Source of the DNA: Flavobacteriaceae bacterium UBA2765
Lineage (GTDB): Bacteria; Bacteroidota; Bacteroidia; Flavobacteriales; Flavobacteriaceae
Length of the DNA stretch: 18,261 nucleotides
Assembly (NCBI GenBank): GCA_002352665.1
Contig: DEIV01000018.1
Location: 1 to 18,261 of the forward strand
Reading direction: 5' to 3'
Shown piece after piece: positions 13,744 to 18,261 of the stretch. Below the pieces are notes generated by a model. It had not been told where the DNA came from and ran no database searches. It worked only from the letters and a program-made list of their open reading frames with translations. The position numbers and the translations under genes were made by a program. Each line of letters begins with the position of its first letter. The first letter of the stretch is position 1.

Positions 13744-14055
13744 CTATATACAACTGGTTGGCTTAGGAATTCCCGCAATTCTTGATGAGAATTTTAAAGG
13801 TCCTTTTGGGAATAACTTATACAATCCTTTAATATCTACCACACCTGATTTACCTACTTTTCTGATGGTTAGTGCCTCTCCAGCTTCTGTTTTTTCTCGT
13901 AAGTAATTGATAACATCAAAATGTTTATCTGTTAATTCAATACCTATTTCGCTTGCTATTTCTTTAGCAATATCTTCGTTCCATTGAGACATGTCTTCAA
14001 GATATCCTTCTTCAGAAACGTTTACTTCTAATCCTGCTATAGTTTTTACTGACAT
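13744..14055 (-). CDS. DsrC/TusE-family sulfur carrier with a single C-terminal cysteine
   Basis: 103 aa. It matches the DsrC/TusE fold throughout: EEGYLEDMSQWNEDIAKEIA, IELTDKHFDVINYLREKTE, KGLYKLFPKGPLKFSSRIAG and the flexible C-terminal arm AGIPKPTSCI. The penultimate Cys102 is the sulfur-binding CysA. The second cysteine of true DsrC (CysB, eleven residues earlier) is Ser91 here. It therefore belongs to the TusE-like class that can carry a persulfide but cannot form the intramolecular disulfide or trisulfide used with DsrAB sulfite reductase. In E. coli, TusE takes sulfur from TusBCD for tRNA thiolation; no TusBCD is seen here. Context (SQR-like flavoprotein upstream, DsrE2 downstream, gaps of 31 and 34 bases) points to sulfur oxidation or sulfide-derived sulfur handling. 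Confidence 0.9.
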   Translation of the reverse strand: MSVKTIAGLEVNVSEEGYLEDMSQWNEDIAKEIASEIGIELTDKHFDVINYLREKTEAGEALTIRKVGKSGVVDIKGLYKLFPKGPLKFSSRIAGIPKPTSCI

Positions 14056-14086
14056 AATATTTAATTTTTATTATAGTTAATAATTA

Positions 14087-15334
14087 TTACTCGTCTGTTT
14101 TTATATCAAATACTTTTCCTTTAAAACTCATATTTCTTGAGACAAAAGGGATGGCAATACCCTTTAGAAGCATATTCCAATAAATCCATCTAAAAGCCAA
14201 CTTTCCCCAATGATTAAATACACTTTCTTTCAATAATTTAAGTGGTCCAATTTTGGCAAAAGGAAATTTTCCATGTACGGGTTCTGTTTTATAATTAAAA
14301 TCTATGAGCAAAGCTTTGTTATTTCCGGTTTCTATAAAACAATTTGCATGACCGTCAAATTCTTTTTTTAATTTATATCCATCAATATATAATAGAATAT
14401 TATCCGTTAGTGTTTCTGCTTGAAAATGTGCAACAGAACCTGCTTTAGATGCGGGTACATCTGTAGCATCACCAATCACAAAAATATTTTTATGTGCTTT
14501 AGATTGTAATGTATTATGATCGGTAGGTATAAAATTTAAATCATCTCCTAAACCAGACCTTTCTATAACTTCATCGCCCATATTTGTAGGTACAGTTACC
14601 AATAAATCAAAAGGAATTCTTCTGTCCTCATAATCAACAATCTCTTTTTTATCATTATCTACATGTTCTATAGCAAAATCAGATTCCATATGAATATCTT
14701 TGTCTTTTAAAAGATAAGATAGTGCTGTTGAGCATGTTGGTTTTGTAAATGCTCCGGTTAGAGGAGTAACATAAGTAATTTCAACTTTATCTCTCATTCC
14801 CTTTTTATGAAAATATGCATCTGCTAAAAAGGCAAACTCTAAAGGAGCAACCGGACATTTAATTGGCATTTCCGTAATGTGTACTACCAATTTTCCGCCA
14901 TTCCATTCTCGTAACTTATCGCGTAATGCCTTTGCACCTTCAAAAGTGTAAAAATCGAAAATATCTTTTTTCCAAAGAGGTCCTAATAAACCTGTGGTTT
15001 CATCTGGTGCAATTTTAGACCCAGTTGCTACTATTAACAAGTCATAATTTAAAGTTTCATCTTCTAATTTAACTTTATTTTCATCTGGAAATATTCGTTC
15101 AATTTTCTTTTGAATATAATTAATGCCTTTTGGGATAAATTTTTTCCCAACTTTTTTTACTTGATCTTCTGTATAAGTATCAAAGGGTAGAAATAAAAAA
15201 CCTGGTTGATAATAATGCGTTTCATATTGATCAATAATAGTGATGTCCCATTCATTTTTATTCAGTTTAGGTCGCAAATGGTTTGCCATCATTGTACCGG
15301 CTGTTCCTGCACCTAATATTAATAATTTCTTCAT
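14087..15334 (-). CDS. Sulfide:quinone oxidoreductase-like FAD flavoprotein
   Basis: 415 aa, FAD-dependent pyridine nucleotide-disulfide oxidoreductase fold of the SQR group. The dinucleotide-binding motif is LLILGAGTAGTMMANHLRP (residues 4-22), with the second FAD signature VIGDATDVPASKAGSVAHFQ (287-306). Cys160 in the KCPVAP motif matches the SQR redox cysteine position. Cys332 in HANCFIETGNNKALLIDFNY corresponds to the C-terminal redox cysteine. A further Cys201 lies in FTKPTCSTA. The C-terminal helix (NHWGKLAFRWIYWNMLLKGI) is amphipathic, as in monotopic membrane-bound SQRs. SQR oxidises sulfide to sulfane sulfur and feeds electrons to quinone. A closely related flavoprotein using another sulfur compound is equally possible. 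It is first in the operon, with a predicted leader of about 28 bases, an exact TAnnTTTG element and three operator-like boxes upstream. Confidence 0.85.
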   Translation of the reverse strand: MKKLLILGAGTAGTMMANHLRPKLNKNEWDITIIDQYETHYYQPGFLFLPFDTYTEDQVKKVGKKFIPKGINYIQKKIERIFPDENKVKLEDETLNYDLLIVATGSKIAPDETTGLLGPLWKKDIFDFYTFEGAKALRDKLREWNGGKLVVHITEMPIKCPVAPLEFAFLADAYFHKKGMRDKVEITYVTPLTGAFTKPTCSTALSYLLKDKDIHMESDFAIEHVDNDKKEIVDYEDRRIPFDLLVTVPTNMGDEVIERSGLGDDLNFIPTDHNTLQSKAHKNIFVIGDATDVPASKAGSVAHFQAETLTDNILLYIDGYKLKKEFDGHANCFIETGNNKALLIDFNYKTEPVHGKFPFAKIGPLKLLKESVFNHWGKLAFRWIYWNMLLKGIAIPFVSRNMSFKGKVFDIKTDE

Positions 15335-15366
15335 GATCTATTTATTTATAATTCTTAATTATAGTA

Positions 15367-15374
15367 CAAAGGTA
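15367..15374 (-). promoter_or_regulatory. -7 element of the sulfur operon; -33 element lacking
   Basis: The complement reads TACCTTTG, an exact TAnnTTTG. Seventeen bases further upstream there is TTT rather than TTG, so the -33 contact is poor, as expected when an activator recruits the polymerase. The predicted start is about 15362. Confidence 0.65.
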
Positions 15375-15396
15375 TGATGGTAAATAATTTTAAAAA

Positions 15397-15410
15397 GTGA
15401 TTTTAATCAT
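15397..15410. promoter_or_regulatory. Sulfur operon box 1 (proximal, about -41)
   Basis: GTGAT-TTTA-ATCAT, a 5-4-5 inverted repeat with one mismatch. Its centre (15403.5) is 29.5 bp upstream of the TACCTTTG element, a class II activator position. It resembles the proximal box at 3059-3072. Confidence 0.65.
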
Positions 15411-15416
15411 GTTTAT

Positions 15417-15430
15417 GTGACTAAAGTCAC
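15417..15430. promoter_or_regulatory. Sulfur operon box 2 (about -61)
   Basis: GTGAC-TAAA-GTCAC has perfect 5-bp arms. It is spaced 20 bp centre to centre from box 1, so on the same face of the helix, near the classical class I position. Confidence 0.65.
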
Positions 15431-15438
15431 TATTTTTA

Positions 15439-15452
15439 GTAACTTATGTTAC
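15439..15452. promoter_or_regulatory. Sulfur operon box 3 (about -83)
   Basis: GTAAC-TTAT-GTTAC has perfect 5-bp arms and lies 22 bp from box 2. It matches the complement of the distal citrate synthase box (3031-3044) at 13 of 14 positions. It is also the box nearest to ligA, but is too far from any ligA -7 candidate to act there in the usual way. Confidence 0.65.
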
Positions 15453-15511
15453 ACTAGTGGTAATTTTTTATAATTTCTATTGCAATAAATTCAATTTTTA
15501 CAAATACAATA

Positions 15512-15567
15512 TATTTTTTGAGTTTAAAGCATGCCTTTTGTGAAAAATAATTATTTTTGAGTTTAAA
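15512..15567 (+). promoter_or_regulatory. Direct repeat and possible -7 element upstream of ligA
   Basis: TATTTTTTGAGTTTAAA (15512-15528) recurs as TATTTTTGAGTTTAAA (15552-15567), 40 bp apart and differing by one T. The second copy contains TATTTTTG, an exact TAnnTTTG whose start point would give a leader of about 18 bases to the ATG at 15581. No TTG is found at a usual distance, so promoter use is uncertain. Confidence 0.4.
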
Positions 15568-15580
15568 CTAAATTGAATTG

Positions 15581-17581
15581 ATGACAGATATTCAACAAAA
15601 AATAGAAGCTCTAAGAGATGAATTGAGGCAGCATAATTATAATTATTATGTGTTGGATAATGCAACCATTTCTGATTACGAATTTGATATCAAGCTTCAG
15701 GAATTACAAGAGTTGGAAAATAAGTATCCTGAATTTTTTGATCCTAATTCTCCGACTCAAAGAGTAGGAGGCGAAATTACCAAGAATTTTGAAACCGTTA
15801 CACATAAGAATAGAATGTATTCTTTAAGTAATAGTTATTCAAAAGAGGATTTGATAGATTGGGAAAAACGAATTCAGAAGATATTAGGTACCGATAAAGT
15901 TGAATATACTTGTGAATTAAAATATGACGGTGCTTCTATTAATTTAACCTATGAAAACGGAGTATTGAAAAGTGCGGTTACCAGAGGTGATGGGTTCCAA
16001 GGTGATGACGTAACTGCTAATATAAAAACGATTAGATCTATTCCTTTACAGTTAAAGCATAATTTTATAGATAGTTTTGAAATTAGAGGAGAGATAATTT
16101 TGCCTTTTAAAGGTTTTAATGAAATGAATGCAGCACGTATTGAAGCAGGTGAAGACCCATATATGAACCCGAGGAATACAGCAAGTGGTAGTCTGAAATT
16201 ACAAGATAGTGCAGAAGTAGCAAATAGACCGTTAGATTGTTTATTGTATCATGTGGTGGCAGACAGACAGCCTTTTAAAACACATGCAGCGTCTTTAGAA
16301 AATGCTAAGAAAGTAGGATTTAAAATACCAGATAATTTCAAAGTTGTCAAGTCTATAGATGTTGTTTTTGATTATATTAATTATTGGGATACTGAACGAT
16401 TTAATTTGCCCTATGAAACCGATGGTGTTGTGGTAAAAGTGAATTCTTTGGCATATCAAGATGAATTGGGATATACCGCGAAAGCACCACGTTGGGCAAT
16501 TGCCTATAAATTTAAAGCAGAACAAAAAAATACGGTATTAAAAAGTATTTCTTATCAAGTAGGTAGAACGGGTGCCATTACACCGGTGGCAAATTTAGAA
16601 CCTGTAGCATTGGCAGGTACAATTGTAAAAAGAGCCTCTTTACATAATGCTGATCAAATTGCCAAGCTCGATATTCGCGTAAATGATACCGTTTTTGTTG
16701 AAAAAGGAGGTGAAATCATACCCAAAGTAGTTGGGGTTGATTTTGCAAAACGCCAAGCGGATTCTAAACCTACTATTTATGCAACTCATTGCCCGGATTG
16801 TAATACGGCATTGGTTAGGAAAGATGGTGATGCTAAGCATTATTGTCCGAATGAATATGGTTGTCCCACTCAAATTACAGGTAGAATACAACATTTTATC
16901 AGCCGTAAAGCTATGGATATTGATGGCTTAGGTGCAGAAACGGTAGAATTGTTATTTAAAGAAAATCTCATTACCAATTACGCTGATTTATATGATTTAA
17001 AAGTTGAGCAGATTATCCCGTTAGAGCGGATGGCGGAAAAGTCAGCCGAAAATATGATAAAAGGTATTGAAAAGTCTAAAGAAATTCCTTTTGAAAGGGT
17101 CTTATTTGCTTTAGGAATTCGTTTTGTTGGTGAAACAGTTGCTAAAAAACTCGCGAAGCATTTTAAAAGTATTGATAGTTTAATGAAAGCATCTTTTGAA
17201 GAATTGATTGCTGTTGATGAAATTGGAGAGCGAATTGCTGAAAGTATTGTTAATTTTTCTAATAATTTGGTAAACATTCAATTGATAGATAGATTAAAGA
17301 GTTATGGAGTTCAGTTACAACTTTCAGCCGAATCATTAGAGAATCAAACAGAAATCTTACAAGGCAAAATATTTGTGGTTTCAGGCGTATTTGCAAAAAT
17401 GAGTAGAAACGAACTCAAAAAATCTATTGAAGATAATGGCGGTAAAGTTTCGAGTTCGATCTCTAAAAAAACAACTTATATTATTGCGGGTGAAAATATG
17501 GGACCAAGCAAACGAACCAAAGCAGATGAGCTTAAAATACCAGTCATTTCTGAAGATGATTATCTAAATATGTTAGTATAA
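15581..17581 (+). CDS. ligA: NAD-dependent DNA ligase
   Basis: Essential ligase that seals nicks during replication and repair, using NAD+ to form an enzyme-AMP intermediate. The 666-aa protein has the full order of domains: Ia (RDELRQHNYNYYVLDNATIS), the nucleotidyltransferase domain with catalytic Lys114 in CELKYDGASI, and an OB fold (YQVGRTGAITPVANLEPV). A Cys4 zinc site follows (Cys404, Cys407, Cys422, Cys428 in HCPDC and YCPNEYGCP), then helix-hairpin-helix repeats (about 435-585) and a C-terminal BRCT domain (about 590-666, GKIFVVSGVF). All key residues align with E. coli LigA (Lys115). I start at the ATG at 15581; a TTG directly before it would only add Met. The gene ends 4 bp from the convergent Crp/Fnr gene, with no room for a terminator. 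Confidence 0.97.
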   Translation: MTDIQQKIEALRDELRQHNYNYYVLDNATISDYEFDIKLQELQELENKYPEFFDPNSPTQRVGGEITKNFETVTHKNRMYSLSNSYSKEDLIDWEKRIQKILGTDKVEYTCELKYDGASINLTYENGVLKSAVTRGDGFQGDDVTANIKTIRSIPLQLKHNFIDSFEIRGEIILPFKGFNEMNAARIEAGEDPYMNPRNTASGSLKLQDSAEVANRPLDCLLYHVVADRQPFKTHAASLENAKKVGFKIPDNFKVVKSIDVVFDYINYWDTERFNLPYETDGVVVKVNSLAYQDELGYTAKAPRWAIAYKFKAEQKNTVLKSISYQVGRTGAITPVANLEPVALAGTIVKRASLHNADQIAKLDIRVNDTVFVEKGGEIIPKVVGVDFAKRQADSKPTIYATHCPDCNTALVRKDGDAKHYCPNEYGCPTQITGRIQHFISRKAMDIDGLGAETVELLFKENLITNYADLYDLKVEQIIPLERMAEKSAENMIKGIEKSKEIPFERVLFALGIRFVGETVAKKLAKHFKSIDSLMKASFEELIAVDEIGERIAESIVNFSNNLVNIQLIDRLKSYGVQLQLSAESLENQTEILQGKIFVVSGVFAKMSRNELKKSIEDNGGKVSSSISKKTTYIIAGENMGPSKRTKADELKIPVISEDDYLNMLV

Positions 17582-17585
17582 CTTA

Positions 17586-18239
17586 TTAAAAGTCTAATAC
17601 TCTAATTTTATTTCTGGACGAGAAAATTTTACCACCATCATGTAGTTGTTTTAATAGTCTGGTAATGACAACTCTAGACGTATTTAGATCGTCCGCAATT
17701 TCTTGATGTGTAATGCTAAGGTCAGTATCTTTAGTAATTTTGACCCTGTCAGTTAAATATTTAAAAAGACGTTCCTTCATTTTCATAAAAGCGAAACTAT
17801 CTAAAGAATCTACCATTTCAATCAACCTGAAATGGTAACTATCTATTATAAAAACTCGCCATGATTTGTATTTTGCTAACCATATATCAATATATGCTAC
17901 GGGTACAAAAATAGCCTCTATATCTTTCTCAACAATACCTTTAAAAATGCTTTTTTCTCTATTAAGACAATTCACAAAGGAAATGGCACAAGTATCTCCA
18001 CGTTCTAAATAATAAAGTACAATTTCATCCCCTTTTTTATCTTCTCGCATAATTTTCACAACACCATCTAATATTAAGGGAATATGAGTCATTTCTTGAC
18101 CAATATCTATTAATAATTCATTGCTTTTAATTTTATCAAGATGTCCGGCTTTAACAATTTCTTCAATGAGCTCATCTTCAAATATAATAGAATAATATTC
18201 TTTTAATTTTTCTCGTATGATTATTTCTTGATTTATCAC
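17586..18239 (-). CDS. Crp/Fnr-family transcriptional regulator
   Basis: 217 aa as started at the GTG at 18239. The frame stays open to the window edge, so the true start could lie further upstream. An N-terminal cyclic-nucleotide-binding-like beta-roll (about 35-125: LLIDIGQEMTHIPLILDGVV, GDEIVLYYLERGDTCAISFV) leads to a long dimer helix and a winged helix. The HTH is SITHQEIADDLNTSRVVITR. In the recognition helix Ser188, Arg189 and Arg194 match E. coli CRP Ser179, Arg180 and Arg185, but the CRP Glu181/FNR Glu209 position is Val190. It lacks the N-terminal cysteine cluster of FNR. Cys84 and Cys91 lie in the sensing domain. No typical cAMP-pocket Arg-Ser pair is obvious. It is the natural candidate to bind the 5-4-5 boxes upstream of the sulfur operon and type I citrate synthase gene; that link is inference. 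Confidence 0.9.
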   Translation of the reverse strand: MINQEIIIREKLKEYYSIIFEDELIEEIVKAGHLDKIKSNELLIDIGQEMTHIPLILDGVVKIMREDKKGDEIVLYYLERGDTCAISFVNCLNREKSIFKGIVEKDIEAIFVPVAYIDIWLAKYKSWRVFIIDSYHFRLIEMVDSLDSFAFMKMKERLFKYLTDRVKITKDTDLSITHQEIADDLNTSRVVITRLLKQLHDGGKIFSSRNKIRVLDF

Positions 18240-18261
18240 TTTTGTATATTGAATAACAGTT

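Noticed and set aside
13744..15334. Calling the sulfur genes a dissimilatory sulfite reductase system
   Set aside because: The carrier lacks CysB and there is no DsrAB, DsrMKJOP or DsrL in the window; only a sulfur relay role is supported.
15578..15580. TTG start for ligA
   Set aside because: It adds a single residue before ATG at 15581, which matches the usual LigA N terminus.
1..18261. CRISPR array, tRNA or rRNA genes, insertion sequence, phage or toxin-antitoxin genes
   Set aside because: No regularly spaced repeats, cloverleaf-like segments, rRNA-like sequence, transposase or integrase motifs were found on either strand.

Overview
The window is AT-rich chromosomal DNA from a member of the Bacteroidota, most likely class Flavobacteriia. 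Evidence: TAnnTTTG-type -7 promoter elements with TTG-type -33 elements, no purine-rich Shine-Dalgarno leaders, lipoproteins and a barrel protein of Bacteroidota style, and the order rplQ-carA-eno-citrate synthase at the end of a ribosomal protein operon. Genus cannot be settled from the sequence.

Layout. (1) 1-6951, plus strand: conserved central metabolism. It holds the 3' end of rplQ, carA, eno, two unrelated-type citrate synthases in tandem (a mitochondrial-like type I enzyme, then a bacterial GltA), and an arginine deiminase/amidinotransferase-fold hydrolase. Clear intrinsic terminators separate rplQ, eno and both citrate synthases from what follows. (2) 7115-8029: an EamA-type transporter with its own promoter, followed by an 89-bp palindromic intergenic repeat. 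(3) 8252-11545, minus strand: an accessory cluster read as Rrf2 regulator -> methyltransferase -> secreted beta-barrel -> SMP-30-like lipoprotein -> DoxX-like membrane protein. Related AT-rich elements precede each of the first four genes, and a decayed copy of the methyltransferase 3' end lies between the barrel and lipoprotein genes. (4) 11801-13000, minus: a lipoprotein with five Asp-box (BNR/Ycf48-like) repeats. (5) 13179-15334, minus: a sulfur operon, SQR-like flavoprotein -> single-cysteine DsrC/TusE-like carrier -> DsrE2-like protein, closed by a terminator. (6) 15581-18239: ligA (plus) and a Crp/Fnr regulator (minus), tail to tail with 4 bp between them.

Most interesting signal. The promoter of the type I citrate synthase and the promoter of the sulfur operon, 12 kb apart, carry matching Crp/Fnr-like 5-4-5 inverted repeats. 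Each has a proximal RTGAT-N4-ATCAT box centred exactly 29.5 bp upstream of a TAnnTTTG element (about -41, the class II activator position). Each also has a distal box, and the two distal boxes agree at 13 of 14 positions (GTAACTTATRTTAC). A Crp/Fnr gene lies beside the sulfur operon, beyond ligA. I infer a small regulon linking citrate synthesis to sulfur oxidation or sulfur transfer. A third promoter (EamA) has a perfect 14-bp palindrome of different sequence at the same 29.5-bp distance. The chemistry of the SQR/DsrC-like/DsrE2 trio, seen here without DsrAB or TusBCD in the window, is not established.
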